Of a stretch of DNA of 13,545 nucleotides, positions 1 through 7,630 are shown piece by piece. Location of the stretch: contig JBHIBA010000102.1 of assembly GCA_046758845.1 (NCBI GenBank), positions 1 to 13,545 of the forward strand, given 5' to 3'. Positions within the stretch are counted from its first letter, which is position 1. The number at the start of each line of letters is the position of its first letter. The position numbers and the translations under genes were made by a program. The notes below the pieces were generated by a model. It saw nothing but the letters and a program-made list of their open reading frames with translations, was not told the DNA's origin and ran no database searches. Origin of the DNA: JBHIBA01 sp046758845. GTDB lineage: Bacteria > UBA8248 > JACPRG01 > G963555815.

Positions 1-580
1 CGGCGGAAACACCGGAAAGGGCCATGATAAACCCGATCACCGTGCCAATCAGGCCGAGCAGCACAAGAGCATTGGCCGTGTTGCGGATGTAGGCGATACG
101 GGAGAACAAGCGCAGTTCAAGCGCCCGATGTGCGCCAGGACCACACCGAAGCGCCTCACGGTAGCTGTCGAGGCGTCCGCCGGTGCCCTTGCAAACATGG
201 TCCAGTTCACGCGTCACCTTATGAACCCGAATACCCGTGGCGATGAGTCCGAAGACAAACAGTGCGCTAATGAAAAGAGTGATATAGCTGGCGTCGGCGG
301 CGATAACCATCTCCATCCAGCCGTTGACATAGAGCAGCGCCAGACCGGCCATGCCCGCCAAGTTCAGGGCCGCAAAGCGGCTCCAGAGCATGTAGTTGTT
401 CATTCGGCAGTCTTTCGACTTCTCTGGCGGAGCAGCGGTCTTCCGCCCCTCATATAAATAACCCGGTAACGGCGTTACGTTCAATTGCTCTAATCCATTC
501 ATCGCCAAGTCTAAGGGCGTATCCCGTCCGGCGTCTGGAATATGGTCTTCGTCTTTGATATGGCGGCTGCTCCATTTCAT
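1..580 (-). CDS. MotA/TolQ/ExbB proton-channel family protein, 3' end outside window
   Basis: 193 codons are present and the gene runs off the left edge. Hydrophobic segments lie at about residues 69-86, 100-116 and 170-190. The last contains LGLIGTVIGFIMAL, the pattern of the conserved pore helix of MotA/TolQ/ExbB channels, which use proton flow to drive envelope or motor partners. I chose the ATG at 580 because AAGGAGAGAGAAG directly precedes it. An in-frame ATG at 403 (MNNYMLW) would remove a polar stretch of 59 residues and has no clear ribosome-binding site. With the longer start the protein has an unusual soluble N-terminus before its first helix. The partner gene (ExbD/TolR- or MotB-like) would lie outside the window. 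Family assignment rests on the pore-helix motif and topology; the specific role is unknown. Confidence 0.75.
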   Translation of the reverse strand, partial: MKWSSRHIKDEDHIPDAGRDTPLDLAMNGLEQLNVTPLPGYLYEGRKTAAPPEKSKDCRMNNYMLWSRFAALNLAGMAGLALLYVNGWMEMVIAADASYITLFISALFVFGLIATGIRVHKVTRELDHVCKGTGGRLDSYREALRCGPGAHRALELRLFSRIAYIRNTANALVLLGLIGTVIGFIMALSGVSA

Positions 581-1070
581 CTTCTCTCTCCTTCCCTTGG
601 TCTTGTATTCTAAACATCCTGCCCGACAGGGAATTTGGGGATGACCCTCTCGGATCAATAAATCCGAGAGCCCGGGTGTGATTTGTCCGCCAGGGACACC
701 TCTCTCTTTCTCCTTGCATTCCCTTAGACCCTGGATGGGGCACAAAGGGTGCAAAATTTGCACGTGCCATCGACATCCGGGAACATTTTGACAATTTGGC
801 AGAGGTTTCCTGCGAACCAGGCTCCGATGGCCGAGTTATTGAGGCAGCTGAGAAAGAAACTCAGTGGAAGCTGAGAATCAGCCAGAAATCCGCCGGGCGG
901 GAAACGAAGCGGCCTCGTCGTGTTCCGGCGCCGATCCCCCCGGGTTTTGTCGTAGCCGGGAAGAAAAAATCGCTTCAGGCCCAGAGAAAGGCGCCCCGAT
1001 GCGCTAGAATCTTGTACGGATTCCTGAGTTCAGCGGGAAGGTAAGCAGCTATCCAAAGAGGAGCCGGACA
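581..1070. other. Divergent intergenic region, no supported gene
   Basis: This 490-base gap separates the minus-strand channel gene from the plus-strand DUF6282 gene. It holds a perfect 9-bp inverted repeat (647-655 with 662-670, 6-base loop). The repeat has no T-run on either side, so it is not a standard terminator. Possible -10 boxes TAGAAT occur on the minus strand at 612-607, upstream of the channel gene, and on the plus strand at 1005-1010, upstream of the DUF6282 gene. Neither has a convincing -35 box. The open frame 796-1044 has no ribosome-binding site and an Arg/Lys/Pro-rich translation unlike a real protein. Confidence 0.5.
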
Positions 1071-2054
1071 GTGTCCACTTTTCAGCCGAAAGACTACGTC
1101 TCCCTGGAGGGGGCCATCGACATCCACATGCATCCTCATCCCTGCCTGTTCGACCGCATCACCGACGACTGGGGCGTCGCCGAGGGCGCCAAAAGCGAGA
1201 GGATGAGGGCCATCGTCATCAAGTGCCACCATGAGAGCACCGTCTCGCGAGCCCAGGACGTCAACCGGTCCATGGAGGGGATCGAGGTCTACGGCGGCAT
1301 CGTCCTCAACTTCTACGTAGGCGGGCTCAACGCCGCGGCTGCCGAGGCGGCCTGCAAACTGGGCGGAAAGATCGTCTGGATGCCCACCATCGATGCCGAG
1401 AACCACGCGGCGGCGCACGGCTCCCGCGGTCAATACGACGTTCAGCGGGGCGGCCTGACGGGAAAGAAGGCCTCCGCCAAGAGGGGGGCGGGCGCCGGGA
1501 GAAGAGAGTCCGCTTCCCGGCCGGTGGTGTCAACCGGGCTGGGGGCCGTCGGGGGGGGCTACGGAGGGATCTCCCCGGTGGACGAGAGTGGCAAGTTGAA
1601 GCCCGAAGCCCTCGACGTCCTGGCGGTGGTGGCGAAGTACGACGTGGCGCTGGCCTCCTGCCACCTCCATCCAAGAGAAATCCGCATCCTGTTCAAAGGG
1701 GCCAGGGAGATGGGCGTGAAGAAGATGCTCTTCACCCACCCGTTCTTCAAGGTGCCCGGCGCGGACGTCGAATTCACGAAAGAGATGGTGCGCCTGGGGG
1801 CCGTCGCCGAGTGGGGGTATTGCACGGTTTCCCCCATGTGGGGGTACGCCCGCATCGATCAAGTGGCGGCGGCCATCGGGGAAGTGGGCCCCCAGAACAG
1901 CATCCTGATGAGCGACCTCGGCCAGCGTCACAACCCCATGCCTCAGGAGGGCCTCCGCGTTTTCGCCCAGTGTCTTTACGAGAAAGGGATCCCTGAGAAG
2001 GACATCCGGACGATGATTGTGACCAACCCGAAAAGGGTCCTCGGGCTGAATTAG
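1071..2054 (+). CDS. DUF6282 family protein (amidohydrolase-like metal-dependent hydrolase)
   Basis: 327 residues, GTG start, with AAAGAGGAG 7 bases upstream. The pattern is that of a TIM-barrel metal hydrolase: D17-I-H19-M-H21-P-H23 near the N-terminus, K51-C-H53-H54, C197-H198-L-H200, T222-H223-P and S281-D282-L-G-Q-R-H near the C-terminus, all plausible metal or catalytic residues. These fit the DUF6282 family, which is related to the amidohydrolase superfamily; its substrate is not established. Residues about 119-163 form an Ala/Gly/Arg/Lys/Ser-rich stretch that looks like an insertion into the barrel. The reading frame is open throughout, including across G-runs near 1550. It stands alone, with long gaps on both sides. 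The family call is fairly firm; the function is open. Confidence 0.85.
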   Translation: MSTFQPKDYVSLEGAIDIHMHPHPCLFDRITDDWGVAEGAKSERMRAIVIKCHHESTVSRAQDVNRSMEGIEVYGGIVLNFYVGGLNAAAAEAACKLGGKIVWMPTIDAENHAAAHGSRGQYDVQRGGLTGKKASAKRGAGAGRRESASRPVVSTGLGAVGGGYGGISPVDESGKLKPEALDVLAVVAKYDVALASCHLHPREIRILFKGAREMGVKKMLFTHPFFKVPGADVEFTKEMVRLGAVAEWGYCTVSPMWGYARIDQVAAAIGEVGPQNSILMSDLGQRHNPMPQEGLRVFAQCLYEKGIPEKDIRTMIVTNPKRVLGLN

Positions 2055-2512
2055 CCCCCAGGGCGAGGCCGGATCGGCCCTCATCTCAAGAGCCCGAGAG
2101 AAGTTTTCCCTCCTGAGGGGCCGCCCCCGTCCCTTGCGCCGGCATGGCCGGCCAGGCCCTGAAATTCCCGAGAAGAACCGATAAGGAGCAGTCCGTCAAG
2201 GAGCGTCCTTCCCGAACGGAGATACGCCGGCGGAGATGCCCCGAGTTCGGCCCTGCGGAAGGAAAAACGAGCGGCTGCTCCCCATTCATCCCCAAGGGTC
2301 GGTTTTCCCATGTGGATTTCGACCCCGCAAGGAAGTGGGCGTTTAGACGCATTCGCTAAGAAAGGCGCAAAGGAAGGCAAAAATCTCGACAAAAGCCTCA
2401 ATCACGAAGGCAGGGCGAAAATGCAAGAAAAATTAGTGAACCCTGTCTACGTTCTAACGCGTCTAATCGGGTGTGAGTCCAAGACCATTCAATGGAGCTA
2501 GGGTGGCACGCG
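2055..2512. other. Intergenic region, no supported gene
   Basis: Several short frames overlap here, but none has a ribosome-binding site or a protein-like composition. The part from about 2340 to 2490 is AT-richer and may hold the promoter of the DUF3108 gene, though no good -35/-10 pair is visible. The minus strand of 2110-2127 shares about 17 of 18 bases (GGCGGCCCCTCAGG core) with 5588-5605 beside the dispersed repeat. It may be a trace of the same repeat family, but it is too short to be sure. Confidence 0.4.
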
Positions 2513-3397
2513 ATGGCAAGGCTAACAGCGGGGAGAAAAAATTTGGTGGCTGCGTTCTTTGGGGCAGTGTTCCTGCTGGCTGTCGTCCTGCAGATAGGTC
2601 CCGGCGCAGCAGAGGCGGCGCGCATCGTTTCTCCGCCTGAGGAGGAAAAACTCGTTTATGACATCAGTTTCCTGATCTTCCGGAACGCGGCGGTGGGCAT
2701 GCTCAAATTGAAATACCTACCAGAGCGCGGCCTTTATGAAGGGATGATCACGGCCCGGACCAAGGGGTTCATCGGCCTCCTCAGCCTTTACCGCCGGGAC
2801 CGATATCGGTCTCTGATGCGGCTCGCCCCCGACGGCAGGCTCGTCCCGGTCGAGTTCCATAAGGAAGTGAAGATGGGTGGCCGCCGGACCGTGAGCACGA
2901 CTGTTCTGGATTACGAGGCGGGAGTGATGCGATGGAGATCGACCGAGGACAATGGCCGTGAATCCGAGGCGGAAGTCAAAAGTCACCCGATACCGGCCGG
3001 CGTGGTTTACGAGGATTTCATTTCTGCTTTCCTCAACCTTCGCCGCGGCGTTTACGGGCCGATCCGGCCGGGAAGGGAAATCCAGGTCCTCTCCTTACCC
3101 ACCCGGAAATGGTTCAAGGAGCGCCAGAGAAAAACGCAGTATTTCACTGTGAAGGTCGGTGAGCGCAAGGAGAAAGACGGCATCTCCCTCATGTTGGTCT
3201 CCATCACCGTGCCGAAGGAGCTGTTCGGCCAGAAGGTCGGGTCCGTCCGGTTCCACATTCGTGAGGACAACGTTCCCTCCAGGATCATCGTCAAGAAAGC
3301 GGTCCTTTTCGGAGACGTTCGTGGCAAGCTCCGTTCGAGACACGTCGCCGGAGATCAGCTGGCCACGAGCCCCGTCTCGTCGCAAACGTCCAACTGA
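2513..3397 (+). CDS. DUF3108 domain-containing exported protein
   Basis: 294 residues from the ATG at 2513, which has AGGGTGG about 7 bases upstream. The ATG at 2492 would add seven residues (MELGWHA) and lacks a site. Residues 1-36 form a signal peptide: basic start (MARLTAGRKN), hydrophobic core LVAAFFGAVFLLAVVL, and a likely cut after AEA. The mature part, with the sequence EEEKLVYDISFLIFRNAAVG, alternating strands and a central R-R-D-R-Y-R-S region, matches DUF3108, an exported beta-rich family seen in many Gram-negatives. The role is unknown; the protein should be periplasmic or bound to the envelope. It converges on the isomerase-like gene, with 41 bases between the stop codons. The family call is by pattern of the N-terminal strand and overall layout. 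Confidence 0.75.
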   Translation: MARLTAGRKNLVAAFFGAVFLLAVVLQIGPGAAEAARIVSPPEEEKLVYDISFLIFRNAAVGMLKLKYLPERGLYEGMITARTKGFIGLLSLYRRDRYRSLMRLAPDGRLVPVEFHKEVKMGGRRTVSTTVLDYEAGVMRWRSTEDNGRESEAEVKSHPIPAGVVYEDFISAFLNLRRGVYGPIRPGREIQVLSLPTRKWFKERQRKTQYFTVKVGERKEKDGISLMLVSITVPKELFGQKVGSVRFHIREDNVPSRIIVKKAVLFGDVRGKLRSRHVAGDQLATSPVSSQTSN

Positions 3398-3438
3398 ACC
3401 CAGAATTCCCCCGGGATTTTCTTAAAGAGTCGGCCCAA

Positions 3439-4206
3439 TCAACTGCCCTGTTCCGGCGGCGTCTCCTTCCGCGAGAGCAGCCGGCCGTATCCTTCGACCG
3501 CAGCGTCCGCCCCCGAAAGCATCAGCGCCTTCCACATCAGGCACGAGTTCGTGCTGAGGACGGGTTTGTCCAGCTCGTCTTCCAGGGCTTGCAGCACCTC
3601 GATGGAGCGGATGTCCGTCGCCAAAAGGAGCAGGGCCTCGGCCTCCGGGTGGGCGGCCCTTTTGATTAACTCATAGACGCGGGAAGGCGGAACTTTCCCC
3701 ACTTCGGCGGGGTCGGAAATGGGAAGGTTGGCGTCCGCTACGCAGGGGTGTCCGAGACGGTCGAAGAATTCACCCGCCCGCCGGTGGAGCGATTCCGGGT
3801 AAGGCGTCGCGACGGCCACCCGACCCACGTTGAGCGCCTTAAGGGCGTCCAGCATGGAAAGCGCACCGGTGGTGGCGGGCAGGCCGGCCAACTCCCGGAT
3901 GCGGGCGACTCGCCGCTCCCCCCAGCCCTCTTCCATGACCAGTGCGATCCCCATGTCGCAAAAAGCCAGGGCCTTAACGCGGGCCGTCATGAGCTCCCGC
4001 ATCGCCCGGTCGGATTCCTCCTCCATCCGCCGGAAGGTCTCGTCGGTTATCTTTCCCTCAACGGGGAGGCGGGTGGCGGAGAAGGCCACGCCCGCCGGGG
4101 CCATCTTCCAGAACTCCGGCTCGATGACCGTGTTGTTGGCCGGGACGATGAGGCCGATCTTCGCCCGGTAGCCGTGCTCCCGTTCTTCCCATCTCTCTCT
4201 GGTCAT
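3439..4206 (-). CDS. Maleate cis-trans isomerase / arylmalonate decarboxylase-like protein (Asp/Glu racemase superfamily)
   Basis: 255 residues from the ATG at 4206 (GAGGCCAGGC upstream). A longer open frame reaches 4353 but overlaps the transporter gene and adds an Arg/Gly-rich stretch unlike the family. The N-terminal motif KIGLIVPANNTVIEPEF is the family's substrate-binding signature, and the length is typical. Enzymes of this family use one or two cysteines to move a proton at a carbon next to a carboxylate. Here the first site has C83 (ALAFCDMG), but the second, normally an S-C-T/G motif, reads LLLLATDIRS (A196-T197). A conserved-looking S221-C222-L-M-W follows. The gene lies 37 bases after the MFS gene, so the transporter probably imports its substrate, perhaps a small dicarboxylate or malonate derivative. 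The exact reaction cannot be named. Confidence 0.8.
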   Translation of the reverse strand: MTRERWEEREHGYRAKIGLIVPANNTVIEPEFWKMAPAGVAFSATRLPVEGKITDETFRRMEEESDRAMRELMTARVKALAFCDMGIALVMEEGWGERRVARIRELAGLPATTGALSMLDALKALNVGRVAVATPYPESLHRRAGEFFDRLGHPCVADANLPISDPAEVGKVPPSRVYELIKRAAHPEAEALLLLATDIRSIEVLQALEDELDKPVLSTNSCLMWKALMLSGADAAVEGYGRLLSRKETPPEQGS

Positions 4207-4243
4207 GCCTGGCCTCGTTATGCGCACACCGGGGCCACCGGCG

Positions 4244-5401
4244 TCAATCCGGCCTACTCGGCAGCGATAGGGTCGTTGCCACGAAGGCCCCCATGACCGC
4301 CAAAACCACAAGCCAGCTCGCCGTGAAGCTGGCCGTCCAGTCGTGAACGACACCCATCAGAAGAGGCCCGAGAAAGGCCCCGCCGTATCCCACCAGGAGA
4401 TTTGCCCCCGCCACGCTCCCCACCTTCGCCGGCTCTACATAGTCCAGCGGCAGGGCGAAAGAGAGGGCGAAGATACCGCCTGACCCTAGTCCCATCATGG
4501 CGAAGTACAGCCAGGGCGCGCCCAGAGGGAAGAAGATCATTCCGACGAGCGTCAGGAGGAGAATAAGACTGCAAAGGAGGAGGAGCCCCCTCCGCTCGCC
4601 GAATCGGTCAGAAAGGTAAGGAACAGCCAGGCTCGAGGGAAGGCTCATGATGATGTAGGCGGTGAGGAACAACGTGCCCGCCTCCAGTGTCAGTCCCAGC
4701 TCGTGATAGTACGTCGGGGTCCAGGAGGACACGCAGTAAAAGAATACGTTGTGCGCGAGAAAAATGATGTTCAGCTTCCAGACGGTCTTGTCCCGCCAGA
4801 TCCCGGTGAGTCGAGGGAGGCCGCCGCCGTTCGTGGTCCTGACGGGCGGCGCCAGTATGACCCATCCCAGCAACGTCAGACACGCCAGGCCGCCCCACAC
4901 CAGGAAGGTTCCCCGCCACGACCCGGTCCACGGAAGGAGATAGGGGACCGTCAGCCACGAGCCCAACGTTGCGCCCGTGATGAGGCCGCTGGTGTTGATG
5001 CCCGTCGCCGTCCCCGGCATGTCCGGAAAACGGTCCTTGACCATCCGCGTCAGGCCGGGCCCCGAGATGCCCATCCCGGCCCCCAACAGCGCCGTCCAAA
5101 TCACCAGGGAGGTGAATCCCGTCGCAGTCGCACGTAAGGCGCATCCGGCCAAAATGGCCGTCAGCCCCAGGGTGAGGGCGCCCTTCATCCCGAACGTGTC
5201 CGCCAGCCGCCCCCCCGGCATCCCAAAAAGCGCCAACGTTATCGTCGGCACACTGAAGAGGAAACCGGCTTCTGCATAACTAAGACCCAGGTCGGTTTTG
5301 ATGAGTGGCAGGATCGGGGAAACCGCGATGGAGCTTCCGCGCAAGTTCAGCGCCACACACCAGGCCATCGCCAGGAGAAGCCAGCGGTTCTGCGTTTGCA
5401 A
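4244..5401 (-). CDS. MFS transporter, CynX/NimT-like
   Basis: 385 residues with about 12 hydrophobic segments and no soluble domain, typical of major facilitator transporters. The loop 2-3 signature appears as GGRLADTFGMKGAL, and its counterpart in the second half as YLSDRFGERRGLL. The N-terminal NLRGSSIAVSPILPLI and the overall pattern resemble the CynX/NimT anion-transporter group, so uptake of a small organic anion is likely. The start is TTG at 5401, with AAGGGAC about 10 bases upstream; an in-frame stop lies shortly before and no ATG or GTG lies between. Starting at the internal ATG (residue 12) would cut into helix 1. It is the first gene of a unit with the isomerase-like gene, 37 bases downstream. 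The substrate is unknown. Confidence 0.88.
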   Translation of the reverse strand: MQTQNRWLLLAMAWCVALNLRGSSIAVSPILPLIKTDLGLSYAEAGFLFSVPTITLALFGMPGGRLADTFGMKGALTLGLTAILAGCALRATATGFTSLVIWTALLGAGMGISGPGLTRMVKDRFPDMPGTATGINTSGLITGATLGSWLTVPYLLPWTGSWRGTFLVWGGLACLTLLGWVILAPPVRTTNGGGLPRLTGIWRDKTVWKLNIIFLAHNVFFYCVSSWTPTYYHELGLTLEAGTLFLTAYIIMSLPSSLAVPYLSDRFGERRGLLLLCSLILLLTLVGMIFFPLGAPWLYFAMMGLGSGGIFALSFALPLDYVEPAKVGSVAGANLLVGYGGAFLGPLLMGVVHDWTASFTASWLVVLAVMGAFVATTLSLPSRPD

Positions 5402-5580
5402 ATTAAGTAAGTCCCTTGGAAAAGACGGAAGGAATCATAGACGGAGCAGGCGCAAATCGAACGCACATCATACCGTGAAACTCCGACTCGTCGTGGATGA
5501 AATTATGGGGCATGGGGGCATATCGCGCCCCGAGGAGCCGCACCGGGCTTGAGGCTCGGCCCGGGCGCCGGGTTTGCTGC

Positions 5581-5615
5581 GAAAGAGGGCGGCCCCTCAG
5601 GGGGCTCCCTCTTTC
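5581..5615. repeat. Strong GC-rich hairpin beside dispersed repeat copy A
   Basis: GAAAGAGGG (5581-5589) pairs perfectly with CCCTCTTTC (5607-5615). An inner stem GCCCC/GGGGC (5592-5596 with 5601-5605) closes a TCAG loop. No T-run follows on either strand, so it is not a standard terminator. It lies between the end of the dihydroorotase-like gene and the MFS gene, next to repeat copy A, and may belong to that repeat. Confidence 0.6.
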
Positions 5616-5620
5616 GCGAA

Positions 5621-5790
5621 CCAAAAGTTTTCCGGGGGGTTCCAGGGGGGCCGGACGCGCGGCGTCAGGTTTCCGCACTGGCGTGCCTGGTGAATCACCT
5701 ATCGGAAGGTGTGCGCCAAAGACGCGCCGTTTAAGCGCACCTACCTGCAAGCGCAGTCCGGCCGGCACGCAAGTGCCCAAAAAGGCCCCC
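5621..5790 (+). repeat. Dispersed non-coding repeat, copy A
   Basis: This stretch matches the reverse complement of 9901-10077. The best part, about 5661-5724 (from GCGTCAGGTTTCCGCACT to AAGACGC), differs at only about five positions. The flanks are looser but share AAAAGTTTT, the G-runs and the end CCCAAAAAGGCCCCC. Inside, arms 5675-5687 and 5764-5776 are inverted repeats (12 of 13 pair) spanning 102 nt. It fills the gap between the dihydroorotase-like and MFS genes. Short open frames across it in both copies read QVSALACLVN, but they lack ribosome-binding sites and lie in non-coding gaps, so I treat them as chance translations. Confidence 0.75.
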
Positions 5791-5829
5791 TTGGGAATCC
5801 AGGCTTTCATCCCTATCTGCCTACATCCT

Positions 5830-7170
5830 TTATTCTCTTTGAGGTCGGAGGAACCGGCCCGAGGGCTCGCCGCAAATTTCGCCGTCGATGGCGACGGTTC
5901 GACCCCGCAGGAGCGTCCGGACGGGCCAGCCTTTCAAGGACAGGCTGTCGTAGGGGGAGACCCGCGCCTTCGTGTAGACGGGCCGCTCCTTCGGTGTCAG
6001 TTCGAGATTCATGTCGGCGATGACGAGGTCGGCATCCGCGCCTACGCGAATCTCCCCCTTCTCAAAGAAGCCGAAGCGCCGGGCCGGGCCTGTGCAAAGA
6101 AGCTCGACCGCCCGCGAAAGTTCCAGCCGAGTCCGGTAGACCGCGTTCAGAAGCAGCAGAAGGAGCGTCCTCAATCCGGGTAGGCCCCCCGGGGCATCGA
6201 AGATGTTTTCCTTCCCGGCCTCCTTCTCGGCGGGGGCGTGGGGCGCGTGGTCGGTCGCCACCCAGTCCACTGTCCCATCCCGAATGGCCGCCCAGAGCGC
6301 GGCAACGTCCTCCCGGCTCCTGAGCGGCGGATACACGGCCGCGAACGGGCCGAGGCGCGTCAAGTCCGAGCGCGTCAGAAACAGGTGGTGGGGGTTGACC
6401 TCCACGCCCACGGGTATGCCCGACGCCTTGGCTATCCGGAGAAGCCCGATCCCCTCCTTTGTGCTGACCTGCCGGAAGTTGACGGGCGCGTTGATTTCCT
6501 GTGCCATCAGCAAGATTTTCAAAATTGCCGCCGCTTCCGTGACGTTGGGCCGGGCATCTGCCTGGGCCACTGGGTCTCTTCGCTTCCCAATCTTCTCGCG
6601 ATGAAGCGAGGCCAGTTCGCTGTCCACGGCGTAAACCGCAACGGGCAGCCCGGCGTCTTTTGCCGCCAGAAGGATTTCGCGAATCTGTCGCTCGTCGGAG
6701 AAGATGTTCGGCGCGTCGGCCATGAAGACCTCGATGCAGGCCGCGCCCTCAGCCGCCATCTCCCCGACTCTCCCGGCTTCGGCCGGCAGGGCCATCCCGG
6801 CCATGCCGAAGTCCACCCGAGATGAACCCTCGCCCCGCCGGCGCACGGCGCGCAGCGATTCGGCATCGGTCGCGGGCGGGTTGGTGTTGGGCTGGGCGAT
6901 GAGCGTGGTCACCCCGCCCGCGGCCGCCTCCGCCGTGCCTGAGGAGAAGTCTTCCTTATGCGTGAAGCCGGGGTCTCTCAGGTGGACGTGGACGTCCACG
7001 AGACCGGGGAGGACCAGCTTGTCGGAAGCGTCGATTCTCTCATGGGCGTTTAGCTTTCCCGGCTCTTCGATGGCGGAGATTTTTCCGTCTTGAATCCCGA
7101 TGTCCGCCCGCCCCACGCATTCGGGTGTTACTACGACTCCGCCCGATATCACGGTGTCATGGGTCGTCAT
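5830..7170 (-). CDS. Dihydroorotase-family protein (PyrC/allantoinase-like) with altered metal site
   Basis: 446 residues, ATG at 7170 with GGCGAG close upstream. The fold signature is clear: VLPGLVDVHVHLRDPG with H61 and H63, QPNTNPP, NPHHLFLT, YPPLRS and VATDHAPH with D307. Family members hydrolyse cyclic amides (dihydroorotate in pyrimidine synthesis, or allantoin/hydantoins) with two metals. Three usual ligands differ. The lysine in the K-x-F-M motif is E147 (CIEVFM), the His of the VHAE-type motif is Y180 (VAVYAVD), and the His of the HVST-type motif is Q234 (FRQVST). One metal site (H61, H63, D307) may remain, but normal binuclear chemistry is doubtful. Inactive dihydroorotase homologues that support aspartate transcarbamoylase are known. 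No pyrimidine gene lies nearby. An automatic annotation would call this dihydroorotase. Confidence 0.88.
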   Translation of the reverse strand: MTTHDTVISGGVVVTPECVGRADIGIQDGKISAIEEPGKLNAHERIDASDKLVLPGLVDVHVHLRDPGFTHKEDFSSGTAEAAAGGVTTLIAQPNTNPPATDAESLRAVRRRGEGSSRVDFGMAGMALPAEAGRVGEMAAEGAACIEVFMADAPNIFSDERQIREILLAAKDAGLPVAVYAVDSELASLHREKIGKRRDPVAQADARPNVTEAAAILKILLMAQEINAPVNFRQVSTKEGIGLLRIAKASGIPVGVEVNPHHLFLTRSDLTRLGPFAAVYPPLRSREDVAALWAAIRDGTVDWVATDHAPHAPAEKEAGKENIFDAPGGLPGLRTLLLLLLNAVYRTRLELSRAVELLCTGPARRFGFFEKGEIRVGADADLVIADMNLELTPKERPVYTKARVSPYDSLSLKGWPVRTLLRGRTVAIDGEICGEPSGRFLRPQRE

Positions 7171-7260
7171 TCTCGCCGAGTTTTCCCTTTAAAGCGGTTT
7201 TTCATTTTTCAACCCCGAAGTTCGGGCAAAGTGCCCCAGTGGCCCCGATCTGCTTCATTA

Positions 7261-7280
7261 CCAGGCTGCTGAAAAACTCC
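7261..7280. repeat. Possible insertion-sequence end remnant
   Basis: CCAGGCTGCTGAAAAACTCC resembles terminal sequences with a GCTGCTGAAAAA core that I recall near transposons and miniature elements in several phyla. No transposase and no matching second end are visible in the window, so this is only a possible relic. It lies in the gap upstream of the dihydroorotase-like gene, 40 bases before the palindromic repeat. Confidence 0.25.
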
Positions 7281-7320
7281 GGTTCAGTCCCCGCTCAGGG
7301 GTGGCTCGATCCAGCGGGAT

Positions 7321-7434
7321 TGTCATTCCGAACGAAGTGAGGAATCTCCTCAAGCTCGAAACCCGTTGTTTTTTGGAGAGTTGGAAAGTGACCCTTTAAT
7401 CCGAGCGAGATTCTTCGCTTCGCTCAGAATGACA
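7321..7434. repeat. Imperfect palindromic intergenic repeat (MITE-like)
   Basis: The left arm (about 7322-7348, GTCATTCCGAACGAAGTGAG...) and the right arm (about 7407-7433, ...CTTCGCTTCGCTCAGAATGAC) pair at about 23 of 27 positions around a central spacer of roughly 58 bases. The GTCATTCYGARCGAAGYGARGAATCTC type is a widespread intergenic repeat in many bacterial phyla, with variable spacer content. It lies between the dihydroorotase-like gene and the DUF1989 unit. Nothing else is seen in the 460-base gap 7171-7630 apart from this repeat, the possible IS end and the gene remnant. Confidence 0.7.
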
Positions 7435-7532
7435 GCGACAGCCAATCCGAGGGCCTCAAAATCGTTTTTCAGCGCCCTGTTAAGGTCCCCTGGGGGAAAA
7501 AACCAGCGCCCCCTACTAACGCGGGGTCTCCC

Positions 7533-7603
7533 GCGATACCGGCCCGGCCCAGCGAAAACCGATGAGGATGCGCTTGGGGGCCGGGGGGGCCGTGGCGGGC
7601 GGC
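7533..7603 (-). pseudogene. Remnant of the 3' end of the SUMF1-like gene
   Basis: These 71 bases match 8298-8370, the last codons of the intact SUMF1-like gene, with roughly 90% identity by eye and a net loss of two bases. The first 39 bases differ at a single position. The frame is shifted within the fragment, so the protein end (HILIGFR...AGPVS) cannot be read continuously from any start. The fragment starts 27 bases after the stop of the DUF1989 gene and has the same orientation as the intact gene. Confidence 0.7.
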
Positions 7604-7630
7604 GCCCCCGGCTTGCGCCCGGGTCAATCC

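Noticed and set aside
796..1044. Small plus-strand open frame before the DUF6282 gene
   Set aside because: It has a TTG start, no ribosome-binding site, and a basic, Pro-rich translation without recognisable features.
3398..3438. Possible bidirectional terminator between convergent genes
   Set aside because: The AATTCCC/GGGATTT pairing is imperfect and short, and no good T-run follows.
4207..4353. N-terminal extension of the isomerase-like gene
   Set aside because: It overlaps the transporter gene in another frame, and family proteins start close to the KIGLIVP motif.
5497..5829. Short open frames reading QVSALACLVN across the repeat, as possible small proteins
   Set aside because: They have no ribosome-binding sites, the frames differ outside the core, and both copies lie in gaps with internal inverted repeats. 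This fits a non-coding repeat better.
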